A stretch of 64,000 bases of DNA from Sipunculus nudus (GCA_026874595.1 CM049313.1:67386659-67450658), one strand, 5' to 3'. Positions 35,101 to 48,569 are shown, numbered from the stretch's first letter. Numbers and translations: made by a program. The notes: generated by a model not told the origin, from the sequence alone.

Positions 35101-36794
35101 ATATATAGCCCAAGCGTCGATCGGATTACCAGTTGCATGATAATCGGGTCATATGTACGATGGTCGCATGAATGTCGAGAAATATTTATTTATTTGTTAC
35201 ATCATTTTCCAGGGTAACCTTTTATCAGAATAAATTCCTGTTTACGGAAGGGCCCTTTAACACACAGAGAAATAACAATAAAATAAAATTTTCAGTAGGT
35301 CCATTAAACTGAAATGACATCATACAATAACAGAATATTAAGCGAAAACGCAGTGACGTAAGCACAGCTAAGGGTGAAGTACAAATATATATATAGCAGA
35401 GTTATGTTGTGAAAAGTTTGCAACGATATTTGTTTAAAAACACAAATAAAGCACTATAGTGTACAACTGAAATGTAATTTATGTAGATAAAATTCTAGAT
35501 AAAATGCGCGTTAGCACGGTAATGAAAAAATTTAGATGACACTCAAACATTCGTATTATTTAGCTATACAAGTAAATAATAAAAGGAATTTGTTCTTCTT
35601 GGGTGCAAAAATTCGCATATATGTCGCGAAAGGTCTGCCCGAATGTTGGCCGAGATTTTTACGACATTCCTATTTTAGTTCCTTCTCATCGTGTTGTTGG
35701 ACTAGCCAGAGATGCTACACGTGACATCCTCACATACGTCATGAGAACTATGCATGCACCGCGCAAGAATGGTTAAAGGCTCCATTGTCCCGACATATTC
35801 GGAGAAAAAAAACTATAATTTTGGACCTTGCCTTATTTTCGACATTCACATCCTTCGCGAATCGTTCGCGTGCCCCGTGAAAACCCCAGTTAAGACCAGC
35901 GATTGGCAGTTAAGGTGGTCTCACGACAGTGGTACAGCTATCGCGCAACTACATATGACTAGTCTCAGTCTTGGGTGGTATTACGCTGGTCAAACGACAG
36001 GTCGCACGATGCATCGCGGGTGGTCACCGGTGATCGTGCGGTGTTCATGTGATAGTCTTGTCCTAATCTGACCGCAACTGTTTTATGTCAAAAGGTTGCA
36101 GTCAGTCGCCACGACCTCCACAATCGTGGGTGATAGTATCTCAGGTGTGAATGGTTCGTGATAAAACTTACTGTAGTATAGCAATACCAAGTATTATACT
36201 GCGACCTGGCCGTATATATATCCAGTCTAAGATTCATTTACCGAAATGCTCTACCACAAATGAACCGGCACCGAAATTCGAACACAGTCACGTCTTTCAA
36301 AGTTTGCAAGTACTTTTTCACATATATTGACAGAAAAAATATTTGGTGACAACTTAGCAAATCTATATTACCAGCGTAATGCGTGAACATAAGTAGAGCA
36401 GTGTATGTATTATAACTCAACAAAATTTTACCACCTCTATATTATTAAAGTGCCAGCTTTCAGAGGCGGTTGTGGTTGAAATGCTGGTATTAATAAAGCA
36501 AAGACGAATAGCGTTGATTAAGGACTTTCAAATTGATTGTTCAAATTACTTTCCTGTTATATAAGCTAGCGGTTGGCGACACGTGTTATGCTCTGGCAAT
36601 TGTTCAGTCAAAAATTGTGTAATTAAATTAATGAGGAATCAAGAATTCCTTGTGGAATGGAAATGAGTTCCCACAGGAGTTTTCTTTAAAAATGGTCAAA
36701 AGAAGGTTAACGATGTCACACTGAGCGTTTATTAGACCAACAATTCCAAAACAAGACACGCTGGGTATAATTTAAGAATCTTCGGCGGTAAACA
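35101..36794. other. Non-coding DNA, no gene recognised
   Basis: A 105-codon plus-strand frame (35754-36071) shows no domain and lies in a GC-richer patch. I do not call it a gene. Nothing else is supportable. Confidence 0.4.
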
Positions 36795-37085
36795 CCGAGA
36801 CATTGCAGTGCAAGGCAATATGTCAATTAAACCGAACCTGATTTATCATAACCATGGAAACCGTATGGACAACTGATGTGAAAATGTAACAACGTCAATT
36901 TAGGGGAGTAGTTCAGACCACGCGGGACCCTCTTTCCGGCGATGTTTGAGAATCAGAAAAGAGAACAGTACTCTAGTGGTTTCACAAAGTTAAGGTATCA
37001 AATATTTGCCAATTATTTGTGAAGTTCAAAGCCGAGGTACGGTTTGACTTGGCTCCTTACTAACGGATGGTCCTTCCCTGGCCAC
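36795..37085 (+). repeat. Dispersed repeat B, copy 2
   Basis: This is the partner of 28780-29070, with the same order of shared words (ATGGACAAC, GACCACG, GGGACCCTC, CAGTACTC, TTTCACAAA, GGTATCAAATATTT). It is diverged by many substitutions and small indels, so it is old. Confidence 0.65.
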
Positions 37086-38188
37086 CAATAAGTTACATGG
37101 ATACCGGACACTACTGTCATCCCCGCCTGAACGTTCAAACATGAAATGTTTATCTTGGTTAAAAAGGGATTAATTAAAAATGAAGAAAAAGTCTAGGAGA
37201 ATCCCCGCCGGGTTCACAAAATATGAGTCAAGCCATGCAGAATAAGGTTTCAGCGTGGTTCATATTGATGTTGTTGCTTATTAAAGGTCCGTACAGAGCC
37301 CCGCAGACGACTTTGTAGACGTTTTCATTACATAAATAAAAAATATTCGTCTGCATGGATTACTGGGTAAATGTGCAGTACAGGTGACCTGTAAAAAACT
37401 GGCTTTATTTCAGGTGGTTTGTCCTTATTTTTCTTGCCTTCAAATGGAGCTTACTTGATAATTTTATCAACACGCACAAATTTTCACAAGATTTATATAA
37501 AATAAGACAAAATAAAAAACTTGTTTCTAAAGTATGGGTAATGCTAGTTCGCGGTAGGTCACCTATACTGCACTTTTACCAATGACTATTACCTATACAT
37601 GAAATCTGAATACTTGGGCATGAAATAATGATTTTCAAAAAGAAAAAATTTTTATATTTATTGAGACTGGCAAAATATATTTAAATGATAAGTAAACAAT
37701 GCTGTATATGATATTGGCTTAAAGGGCCCTATTAAAAAAACAAGTTTTCCAAACTTCCAACTGGTGTGTCAGCTGTGTTTCTTCTTTTTTTTTTTTTATT
37801 TCTACTTATTTTGGAGTTGTCGTGCATGCGCAAGATATGACATAATACATTATCGAACGTATATTATTTTGGTTAATAGACACGCGGGGACTGTTTAACT
37901 CACATACAAAACCATCATAACTTATAAAACAGCTTGATTTAAGAAAATAAATTTAAGATAATTTAGATAATCACATATCATTGCAAATGATTATGTACCT
38001 TTCCAAAGCAATCATCATTTTGACTATATGGCCGATAGTTGTCCAACTATTTTCACCAACACTGAGATTCAGGCATGAAGTAACTGTAGTGAAACCTTAT
38101 ACATTTATTTTGTCATTTTGAATGCAGATATAAATTTAAGAAAAAAAAACAAAACACAACTGATACAAACATCTATATATATAATAAG
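37086..38188. other. Non-coding DNA, no gene recognised
   Basis: I see nothing supportable. Confidence 0.4.
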
Positions 38189-38368
38189 TGGCTATGTTGG
38201 TGAGTTAAAGCTGCCCGTCAATGGTCGGTGGTTTTCCCCTTGCCCTCCGTTTTCTCCACCCCTCGTAAATATCGTAACCCTCCGTCTGAGCCTTAGGGAG
38301 TGCCCCGACTAGTTATAATTACTATTTTCACAATCCATTTAAAATATATAAGTTTATCTTTATCTATC
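38189..38368 (+). mobile_element. 5'-truncated SINE type 1
   Basis: From GGCTATGTTGG onward it matches the body of the SINE at 9632-9877: CTGCCCGTCAATGGTCGGTG, a pyrimidine-rich TTCTCCACC block, GGGAGTGCC, ACTAGTTATAA and ACAATCCAT. The tRNA-like head with the B box is missing, as expected for incomplete reverse transcription. The tail is (TTTATC)n-like. Confidence 0.72.
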
Positions 38369-41300
38369 ATTCTATGTTATTTATCATAAGTAAAAAGGGA
38401 TTAAGTTATGAATATTATACACTTTTTACACTTTGGGGAAAATTGTTGAGCTTATAAAGACTTTATATGCATCGTTTCTATTTAAGCCCCCATTATTGGC
38501 TCAACACGCAGCTGTACACTCATACACGCATGCACATGAGCGCAAATTGCATGATGTATGCTAAATGCTTGGAAGACTGAGGGCCTGTTACAAGCTTACG
38601 GAGACCTCTTGTCATAATGTAGCAAACAGAAAACAGAGCAAAGTGATAATAATAATAATATAAACATATAGTATTAACAAAGCGCCAATTCCCCGACGGT
38701 CGGACTCACATAAAGTGTGAGGATAAATTGAGGCTAAATTGACCTCAGTCCACCAATAGTTTGAATTAATGACAGGACTTATAAAAATATTTGACCAAAT
38801 TCAATAAAGTTAATAAAAGGCTATGATTGAATACATCTTACTTATTTTTTTTTCTACAAAAAAGGTAATTTGACGAAGCAGAATTATTGCCGGACGCTGC
38901 ATTTGTTATAACAAAAAAAAATAAAGGAAAATATGGATACTTCTCTGCTTGGTTTTCTTTTTTTCTGAGCCCAGAGGAAGCAATAGAAGAGGCGAATAGT
39001 AAATCTTTATAAATGTGAACTATTAATATATAGTGACGATTTATTACAAATTGAGCTTCCAAGGAAGCAATATTTTTCGTGGGTCTAACTTAAAAAAATT
39101 GTCGTGGTGGTAAAAATTCCTCTACCCCTGTCCACCAGTTTTTTTCGTAATAATTTATTATTAATGCGTTAAAGCTTACCTTTATTTACCTCAGAGGCAA
39201 ATCAGATAAATTATGTGATTACCTAACAGCAAAGTAGTCCATGCATGGATTCCATTAGATCAATTCAGCAAGAAAATTGTCTGAACAGGAGCACGGTATT
39301 GCGTCATATCAATGACCTAAACTGACGATCTTAAACTACATGTATTTGACGATTCATTTTGAGCTCACACAGATAGACAAGGGTGTTGAACGAGACGTTT
39401 ATCATTTCTAACTTATTATTATATTTATCCTCATTTTAAAGAGTATCAGTCACTTTGCTCTCATATATTTTCTCTCTATATATTTCCTCTGCTCTCGGTG
39501 TTGTAACTGAGCCAGAACTAATTTGAACAGACCTAAACAGACTGACAACTATATTGTTAGGCTTACACAATATACTAATGCAGATAGGGTTCCGCGAGTT
39601 ATTTTTGTCACATGAGTTTACCAGGAATGACATTAAATGTCTAAAAGCGTGTATCCAATAATATTCCTGTTACATTCATACATGAAAACACGTCATTTAA
39701 TTAAAAAGTCAAATAAACACTACCTGCCTTGAAAATACTATTGTCTTATAAAGGTTACTCTAAATCGTAGATAAAAACCCTGACGAATACAAATGTCCTC
39801 GCGATCTCTGTAGGAATTCTTTTGAACAAGAACATTTTTGGAGTGATGCATATTTTTCTTTCATGCACCACGTGTTTTAATAAGTTCTTTGAAAAGTTTG
39901 GAAACTAGCAACTTTGTCCTTGACCTTGATCTTCAAATGTGCGGGAATGTAGGAATTCTTGTGAATGTGTTTTAACCTGTCTTGTCCTGCAAAGCCTCTG
40001 ACTTTGGTAGAATTATGCCTCTATGCTATGCTTGTAGGACCGCAAGAACTGGTGGTTTTTGCCAGGGTCGATATACTACACATAGCTCCATCTTCAAAGT
40101 AAACTATGCTTAGAAATGTTATAAACTGCTAAAGGAACGATAAATTTGGCGTTTACGTTTATACATGCATACATAACGATCGATGCACGGAAATCACATA
40201 ATTTTACGCATATGTTAGCTGTCATGGACGTGGGGTATACTTTGTGGGAGACGCCCATTCGTGAGACAGCGAAACAAAGCCATGTTGATATTGATTAACT
40301 GAACGTTTTATCGTTCTCTCAGAAGAATCCCCCTTCCTCTGGATCTAGGGAGAAGAACATGTTTTAAAGAACAGACCTGATATACATCCGTATAGCAGCA
40401 AAGGTTACAATTAATTTCACCTATTAAATAAACTACCGGTATACCTATACACCATGCGACCTGCCCCATCTGACTTTTAGTGTATACACAAAACGGCAGA
40501 CATATGAACAGTTTCACACTTTTGCGAAGTCAGGGTACAATAATGGTAGGACCTGAAGAAGTCTGAGGACAGTTTCAAAGCGGGAATCTATCTGCGGAAA
40601 ACGTTTACATTCCAGTAGACCCGTACGTAGAAACAGAAAGACCGGAAGAACAGTCTGCTGGTGACCGCAACACCATACATAAACTATAATAGGATTTTCA
40701 AAAGACAGTATTTTAGTGAGAAATATAAAAGTAAAATTCATTATGCAAACCCGACGCTTTTCAACGTATGAGTCTACGCATTCTTTAATATCATATATCC
40801 GGGAACAACTTTTTCTGATCGCTTTCGTTATATTTAAAATTATACGGTAAATCCTGGGTTGGCTAACGACGCCCATTCCGTATCACATATTTAACACCAG
40901 CCTGTGGCGTGGCGGGTAACAGCTACCGTTCTTGATGCGATGACTGAGCTACCACGATCACACCGTCTGTCCACCAGACTTGGGGGTCCTCAAGAGATGC
41001 CACAAACTGGATTTAGCCGAAACTGACTTATTGCATTTGATTTGATACCGCTGTTGGGGATAGATCTGGTTTGACCCGGGTCCATCACGGAGCCCCACTG
41101 GGGCATCAACTAAGATTCTCTCAATACGCTTATCTTATATAAAACAAGACTGAACTGTTTCGACCATTTTCGTAACACCAGAGGCGCCCGCTCTTTTTCC
41201 CAATGATAGGCCTGGATTCAGACTGAGACCTAGCTACGCTACTCCGCTGTTTAAGGTAGCATCCCTGTAGCAATAGGAAAATTGATTTAAGAATCAAACC

Positions 41301-41429
41301 AAAAGCTGTTTCAGATGCATATTAGAACCCATAAAGAACATTTTATTGTTAAACCTGGTGTAGAGTTCTTTTTAATATTCGCAAAATTTACACTATTTTT
41401 TAAATGAAAGTTTTAATCATTTGGTGGTG

Positions 41430-41430
<1 letters not shown>
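38369..41430. other. Non-coding DNA, no gene recognised
   Basis: Only unrecognised short frames are present, the longest being 120 codons on the minus strand at 40514-40876 without a domain. A word resembling a tRNA A box lies on the minus strand near 40950, but no B box follows at the right distance. Confidence 0.4.

Positions 41431-41479
<49 letters not shown>
41431..41479 (+). repeat. (TA)n microsatellite
   Basis: A pure TA run of about 49 bp. Confidence 0.95.
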
Positions 41480-41486
<7 letters not shown>

Positions 41487-42541
41487 CTTCAATTGCCATT
41501 GTCCAATATTTCGGCCCCTTCCCCTCCCTCAATCGTGGCTACGCCCCTGTTATACTCATTGACATATCATGTGTTTTTCTGGGCGTCAAACGTTGAAAGA
41601 CAAAATATTTAAATTTTATATAACATTAATGTTACGTCAGTCGTAAATGAAATATTTATATTGAAAAATAATATAAAATCTTCTATATTACATTACAGTT
41701 TTCAACAAATATGTTCACCTTCCAAGGTACTCGTTGACCCTGGTCAAATAATTAAGATTGTTTCTACATATAACATAGTACAATAAACCCTATTAACGAA
41801 AACCTATGGTAAAAAAATGCGCAATTGGCAACCTCACGAAACATTGAAAAAAAATTAATACCGCGTAAATTAAACTTTTACAAATTTGAAGGACACCAGA
41901 ATACTAGGCTTACCTAAGATCAGTGGCCTAAAAATACCTTAGTGTTGATAAAGGTATAAGCCAACCAAAGGATGACCTGTTAATATCTGCTATCTCCGGC
42001 TGTCGTGTTATGTTTATCACATCATTTGGATTGATTAAAACAAAATATTTTTAGGTAAATACCTATTACTCATGTGCATAACAATCCACTGTTCGCTGGT
42101 TAGCGGTTTTTCTTATCCAAGGCGTGTAGATACAGAAGTAAGCGATCACTTAAGATCTTAGGAAATAATGTGTAAAACATGTCGATATAATGATCAGTTA
42201 AATTGTAGCAAAACGGACAATTGCGAAATAAATGTAAATATAATTAAGTTTTCGCATCATGATGGCTGTGAGACTAACATAAAAGAATACGAGAATTAAC
42301 CACTGACTAACTACAAGGCTGACACAATATGTAGATGTATTTTTGGGTGTCGGTGAAATTCGGTTGTCAGACTATTGATGACAATGTGAATGAAAGTGAT
42401 AATTAAAATTAAAAGAAACATTCGTCGTAGGTTTATATAACCCTCACAGTGCAATGATTTATTTGTAACCTGCACCACATTGTAACATTGAAGGATAGAC
42501 ATTGAGTGTCTGATAAAAATTTTAAAGCTGTAATTAAACTA
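41480..42541. other. Non-coding DNA, no gene recognised
   Basis: I see nothing supportable. Confidence 0.4.
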
Positions 42542-42880
42542 CAGTAAAACCTCGTTGTGTCGAAGTCGAAGGGACTGAAGAATTTACTTCGACACAACCG
42601 GAGTTCGAGACAACCGATTTTCATCATATTCAACCTCCTTCAGCCTTGATAATTATCAATAAATACTGCACATGTTTAGGGCCTATATTATATAGTTCTA
42701 ACGAATGTTTGCATGAAAGAACAACATAAATGATATAACTAATTTATTTATAATTGAGAAAAAAAAACCACATAAATTCCACAAAAATAGGATCAGGTAA
42801 ATAAAAAAGTAAAGCAGTTAAGCAGTATAAAATGCTCTATTGTAAAAAAGAGTCAGTCTGAAAGGTGTTATCTTCCTACC

Positions 42881-42946
<66 letters not shown>

Positions 42947-42977
42947 GAGAGAGAGAGAGAGAGATAGAGAGAGAGAG
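42881..42977 (+). repeat. Compound microsatellite (TA)n(GA)n inside the pogo-like element
   Basis: TA units to 42904, then GA units with a few interruptions. The long Ser-Leu frame on the minus strand is an artefact. Confidence 0.95.
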
Positions 42978-43136
42978 TCATGTATGTTTATCCAAGACAC
43001 ATCGAAGGACAAGGATTCCATTATCTTTGGTTTATTAATAACTTCTTATTTCGAATTAATGCTTTGTCGGCGACAGAAGAAAGGCATGATTATGAATGAC
43101 TAACTGGTCAAACAACGGTCAAGGTATGTAAACCAA

Positions 43137-43415
43137 CGCGCCTGATGGGTAAGATCCTTGCCGGTATTAATTTTATAACTGGTCATCACGGCCGAAGATA
43201 TGATTCAATTGATGCACCATGCACAACTCTTATCGAAACATTAAAGCGGCATGACCTCGAGTCGAACGACAGAGCCGTCGCGCTTGATGAGTAAGAGCCG
43301 TGGCGGTATTAATAACTTAAAACTGATCATCAGGGACCAATCAAGATTGACGGGCCGTGCACAACTGTCATCAAAACATTCTAGCGACATGACTTCGAGT
43401 TAAGCGATAGAAATA
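43137..43415 (+). repeat. ~140-bp internal tandem duplication of the pogo-like element
   Basis: Two diverged units, starting GCGCCTGATGGGTAAGA (about 43138) and GCGCTTGATGAGTAAGA (about 43280), share GGTATTAAT, ATCA, TGCACAACT and GACAT-GA(C/T)(C/T)TCGAGT in the same order. The duplication predates much of the substitution. Confidence 0.7.
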
Positions 43416-44055
43416 CTAGCTGGAGACCAACAAAACACTTCGACACATCAAGTTTTACGACACATCCGAGTTCGACACAAAAGGAGTTAAATTAGTAAGG
43501 TTTTAACTGTTTTTTGCAGGGACTCCACATTCGACTTCGACACAAGCAGGAATTAGACTTAACCGAGTTCGACACAACGAGGTTTCACTGTAATTATCTC
43601 AAATTTTAAAAACCTGCCTGCTTCAAGAGGTAAGGTTCGTGCGGTGAATGTAAGACCTATTGGAAATTTATTTTATGTTATATTCTCAAATTACTGATTG
43701 TGGACCTGATAATCAAATTGAGTAGTTCTCAAATTTTGAGTCATTCGAGAAATATATGGTATAGGATGGTTTCAAGTTTTTTATCACCTGCCCGTGTAAC
43801 TTACCAGTAAAACCTGGCTCATCCGGGTGTGGGATTACATTTTCTTTGACGTGCAACTTTTCTAAATTGTATCATGAGCAAATTATAGAGGATCCAAAGT
43901 ACAGTAACTTCACGATATTTCTCCTGCGGAGCGTCATTAGATTCCCGTAAACCTATATTTGACGTTTTTCCAAAGGATTAATTTTTATTTGTTAATGACA
44001 CCGAGAATCACAGGTTGGCTCATGCCGAGCCAAATTAATGAGACATGTCCCCGGA

Positions 44056-44199
44056 AGTTCCTTTGATCAGCCGACAGATTTATTTCAAACACACGCTTGA
44101 GGATACCCACATGTTTTTCAAGAGTAGAGTTCCTTTGATCAGCAGACATATTTATTTCAGACACATGCTCAAAGATAACCCACATGTTGTGCCAGAGTA
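44056..44199 (+). repeat. 72-bp tandem duplication
   Basis: Units at 44056-44127 and 44128-44199 share AGTTCCTTTGATCAGC, TTTATTTCA and ACCCACATGTT. They are moderately diverged. A minus-strand frame shows the same peptide pattern twice. Confidence 0.8.
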
Positions 44200-44311
44200 G
44201 ATCAAACATAATATTAATATCAAATAAGCAAGTATAGCAATGTATCATTTATGATTTTAGTATGCATATTCTCATTCATTTTTGTTTAAGTGACGACTGA
44301 AGCTGCTCCGG

Positions 44312-44313
<2 letters not shown>

Positions 44314-44361
<48 letters not shown>
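44314..44361 (+). repeat. (TA)n microsatellite, left flank of LTR copy 3
   Basis: A pure TA run ending 3 bp before the LTR terminus. Confidence 0.95.
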
Positions 44362-44364
<3 letters not shown>

Positions 44365-45219
44365 TGTTTCGTAACCTAATAAGAACAGATCACGTAATCG
44401 TGACGAGCATAAATTTTGTTACGGATATAAAAAAAAAATCAGATTCCGCAACACTAGGCAGCGTGAAATGTCTAGGGGAATGAATAAAGAAGTCAGTGTT
44501 TTTTTTTGTTTACACATAACTATAATTTATTCTTAGAACCATCCTAACATTACAATACACTAAATCAATACAATTACACAGTATAAAAACAGTACAACAG
44601 CAAATCAATACAATTACACAGTATAACAATAATAAAAATTTATATCACCAGAGTGTCCGGATCCTAGGCTTTGATTTCTGGATACCACCACTGTCACAGC
44701 TCAACAAGAGTCCTTTAACACAAGTAATCCAAGTAAACAGTTCAATTAAATCTTCTCAGAGAATAGTTGAAAAGTGAAGTTCTGGTAATAATATCAAAAG
44801 CTAACTGAAGACAGTACGTATAAAAATCTGCTACAAAGTCTGTAGAATATCTGTAAATTCTGCAATTATTGAAATAGGCCGCAAAAAAACTGACTAAAGA
44901 GTCACACTCTTCCGTGTCCGCCGGTATTTTCCTCTCTGCCGGCTCCGAACACAGCCTCTACTTATAGCTTTTCCACCCGAAGCCAAAAAAACTTCTATAT
45001 TCACGAACATTCCCAAGCACAATAATACACCCGCGCCCATAGCGCATGAACATACCCGAAATTTCTAGACTACAACGAGCACTGTGTCTCTACAAGCCAG
45101 ATGTCAGCAAGTGCGGTTCCCATAGCAGCGCACGAAGTTTGCGCTTTACACGAATCAGAATGCCTAGCACATGCCAAGTTATGTAATATCCCGCGCATAG
45201 CAAACATATACATGTATCA
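44365..45219 (-). mobile_element. Solo LTR of the Gypsy-type family, inverted, inside a (TA)n array (LTR copy 3)
   Basis: On the minus strand it reads from TGATACATG (45219) to CGAAACA (44365). The family features are U3, a leader starting after a TATA-like AT-rich word, AATAAA (plus-strand TTTATT near 44527-44532) and the U5 signature, seen here as GCAGCGTGAAATGTCTAGGG at about 44459-44478. The plus strand shows (TA)n on both outer sides (44314-44361 and 45221-45263), with AAAT and ATAT as the immediate flanks. This fits insertion into a TA array with an AT-type target duplication. At 855 bp it is slightly longer than copy 2. No internal region is present. Confidence 0.78.
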
Positions 45220-45220
45220 A

Positions 45221-45263
<43 letters not shown>
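45221..45263 (+). repeat. (TA)n microsatellite, right flank of LTR copy 3
   Basis: A TA run with a single G interruption, directly adjoining the LTR terminus. Confidence 0.95.
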
Positions 45264-45266
<3 letters not shown>

Positions 45267-48103
45267 ATGCATCATTCGTAAGTATTCAATCCCAACTATA
45301 GAAATGTGGTTCCAATTTATCGTCAACGGTTAAAAGTATAAATAGGCCTTAGAGAGAGCACAGAGCGTTACCTCGGATTAACTTATATTTTCTTTGATAT
45401 AAGAGAGGAGACCCTGGCTATTTGTGTAACACAGATTATATGTTTGCTCACAGAAGGCTTAAATCTTCAGCAGTCATCATAGACAGGCTGGCATGTCCTT
45501 TTTCTTCTGCCAGTATAACCCTACATTATGAGCTGAATCTTTTGCTGTTACTGTTACAGTGTATATTAACCACCTGCTGACATTGCGATGGACCCTGTAT
45601 AGTTCAGGTTTCTACCTTAAGTTGCCAGTTAAAATACGGGCATTATCCTCCAGACGAGAGTAAGAGATAAAGATGTATTCATCTCGTCGGCTTGTAGAGT
45701 GCGCGGCAAAATGGCAATAAGGTCTGTTCTGATCCACCTAATGACTGGTTAACATGAGAAATTCTCCGTGATGGCGCCTTACATTCTATATATACATATG
45801 GTCTGTTTGCAGAACGCGTCGTTATTCAAACATTATTCCCAGGCCTAATTGAAAGTTCTGCAACGAAATGGCTAGAGGAATAAAAAGAGAAATCCATCCT
45901 GGCACCACAATTTATTATCCATGACATTTTCTATCACTTTATACGTTGCAGGCATGTCCAAAGGGAGTATACAACTTGCTGTCTGGAAATATTAATCAGG
46001 CTATTTAGTTGGATGGAGGTTTATTTCTAGGTCTTTTAACATCAGAAACACACCAATATATTTTTCACTTGTTGCTTAAAAAGGGTCCCCACTCTGCTCC
46101 TCAAATTTGAAAAGAGCATTTCTTTTATACCATTTGATATATTCACGCAGCGATCGCATTCCATTCCTGGTGATCCATTTCAAGCGCGAAAAAGTGTCCT
46201 TTTACCAGTTTAAATAAATCCAAGTTAAGTTGAACGTATATTTCAAGAAAAAAACAAGATCAGGCAAGTTGATATTTAAAAAGTGTCCTACTATTGGTAC
46301 TAGATGTGTGAATGATATTATTGATACATACTTTTTTCTAAACACCTGCCTGTGTTCTTATATTAGCCTACAAGAGATGATTTATGTATATCTTTTAGTT
46401 TAAATATTAGACTTTAACTCAGCGTTCAAGGGCGTTGCAAGAATGTGCAAGTATTCTACATTCATTGTAATGTTCTTCGTAGACTATCCTCCAATTTTTA
46501 TAATATTAATCGGCGGCTAAATTGTCTATCAAAATATTATTGTCCTTTTCCTTGTATCGCTCTGTTAGGCAATGATCGAACACGCAAAACAGATATTACA
46601 GGTGCAGAGTAGTCTTGAATTTCTTAACGACGCATTGGTTACCGGAGCGAAATATCTCATTGCCAAATGTCAATTTTCTAATTAAACTACAATCATTACA
46701 AGATAAAGGTTTCCGTAATTTGGAATTTGTTATTTTTACCCGTTGAATTTAATGAATCCGACAAAAAAGACTTTATGTGAATTATGCGTCACATTTCTAT
46801 TATTAAATAGAAAGAGAACCCCGATTAGTAACTCTAATCGAGGAATAAATGATTCATTTTACGCACCGTACGGAGTAAAATCATGGTTTCGAACGGGATA
46901 TACCTGTAGTTGTGGATATTCCCGTCTGAAGGTTAATTGTACAACCAACCTTTATTTTTGTAAGACATATTGAGCCGATTCCGGAATCCTCTGGCAAATT
47001 CGCCGAACACTCGTTATATATTGCGTTTGGTTAGCTTTCTGTGATTGAATGACCTGAACTCCATTAACATTAAAGGTGCCTTATCCGGTTCCTTTTTAGC
47101 CCTAAAAGCAAACAGGCTCGCCCCGTATCAGTTACCCTCTGCTTCATTTCACTTGCAAATTTAGTTGTTTTTTTTTTGCTTTTACTAAACCATTATTTAA
47201 CTAGGGCTAGATATATATTATACAAGAATAAATGTAATCATCGATAGAACGAGGCGAATCGATCGACTGTTTATGATCGAGTTCTCTGAGATGCAAAACT
47301 AATATCTCGTTTTCTATTAAGCATACCTATCAAGGTTCTGTGCTATAATAAAAAAAAATCCAAAAGGCCAAAATTTCGCGATGTGCTAATGTTCATTGTT
47401 TCGCGAGGGTTCCATTTACGTGGTCTCACCATACACATGCTAATATTTTCATGTTAACTAATTATTCTGTTCACTTATAACAGCAGTTATTGATTTTAGA
47501 GTAACATGCACTATGTATTATTATTAATAACATCAGCTTGTTCATTTATATATTAGACTTGCCTTCGACGATAGGGCTTCTTATTCACAAAGGTACTTGT
47601 TTCAAGATCAGGTCTCTTGTGAATATCACGAATTTAAATCACGCATGAACAAATAGACAACGACAGTATCACGGCGGTAACAACGGGCTTCGTTTTTGCC
47701 AGGTGTTATTAGGATAAATTTCATTCACACTCATAAATGTTAAATTAAAATATAAGGTATATGTTATTAATAAATGCAGACATTTTCGATTATCTTTTCC
47801 CAATAATCGATTTTGACACTTCTGTGCCATATCTGATGCTATTACGTCAGGGCTGACTTCTGAAACCACAATTATTGCTAATTATGATGTTGATATAAAT
47901 TGACTTTTGCTTTTAAAAGAAACAAGGCTTTTCTCGGATGAAACCTATAATTATGCTGATGCTTCTGTTACTATTTCAACTTTGTTACTTATAATTCTGA
48001 TGATGATAATAATGATAATAGCGATTAAAATTATAAAGTGATAATAACGTACATGTATTTGTATCATATTACACTTCCTGTAAAAATCAGCTCTAAAAAA
48101 ACC
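45264..48103. other. Non-coding DNA, no gene recognised
   Basis: There are no recognisable genes. A 76-codon plus-strand frame at 46743-46973 shows no domain. Confidence 0.4.
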
Positions 48104-48178
48104 GACTTGTGATAATCGTAGTGGTAGTAGTATAGACGTAGTCGTAGTAGTAGTTATAGTAAAAGTAGTAGAAGTTAA
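48104..48178 (+). repeat. Imperfect (GTA)n trinucleotide tract
   Basis: GTAGTAGTA-type units interrupted by substitutions. A Thr-rich minus-strand frame through it is an artefact. Confidence 0.8.
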
Positions 48179-48567
48179 GCCTCGCAGGATCATACAAGGA
48201 AAAACATATCCCTTAGAAATACCAATTTATTTGTATAACACCTGTTCACCGGTGTCATCTTGGGATGAAATGCGTAGTTTTCAGTACAGGTTCCTGCGCA
48301 ACGACTCATATATCATAAAAATTCGGGTGGAGTTACATCACATAAAGTAATAGATACAACAGTGGTTTTTACAGATTCTGCAATACGATAATTTCTGTTC
48401 ACGGTATACTTTCAATATCAATCGGTGTTTGAGACACAGCTGTTACCGGTGTTACTTTTAAGCCAATTGCTAAGAACAATCTAGAAATTCCACCTGCTCA
48501 CATTAAATAACCGTACTCATTTTGCAGACTTTTTTTAGGTAAAGTGTTCATTGTTTCTCATTGTTTC

Positions 48568-48569
48568 AG
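48568..48569 (+). promoter_or_regulatory. Possible splice acceptor of a 5' UTR exon of the GPCR
   Basis: A pyrimidine-rich stretch, CATTGTTTCTCATTGTTTCAG, ends here about 335 bp upstream of the GPCR start. Intronless animal GPCR coding exons often have a separate 5' UTR exon. No matching donor has been identified, so this is only a candidate. Confidence 0.25.

Larger units (their letters stand above)
42542..43590. mobile_element. Non-autonomous pogo/Tigger-like DNA transposon, complete
   Basis: The element begins CAGTAAAACCTCGTTGTGTC and ends with the reverse complement of CAGTGAAACCTCGTTGTGTC. TA lies on both sides (42540-42541 and 43591-43592). The CAGT terminus with a TA duplication is the rule for pogo/Tigger within the Tc1/mariner group. 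Subterminal TGTGTCGAA and TTCGACACA words are repeated at both ends. The 1049-bp interior has no transposase frame. It holds (TA)n(GA)n (42881-42977) and a ~140-bp internal duplication. Mobility would need a transposase from elsewhere. Confidence 0.82.

Noticed and set aside
40900-41000. tRNA A-box-like word on the minus strand (TGGTAGCTCAGT)
   Set aside because: No B box at the expected distance. At best it is a degraded SINE head.
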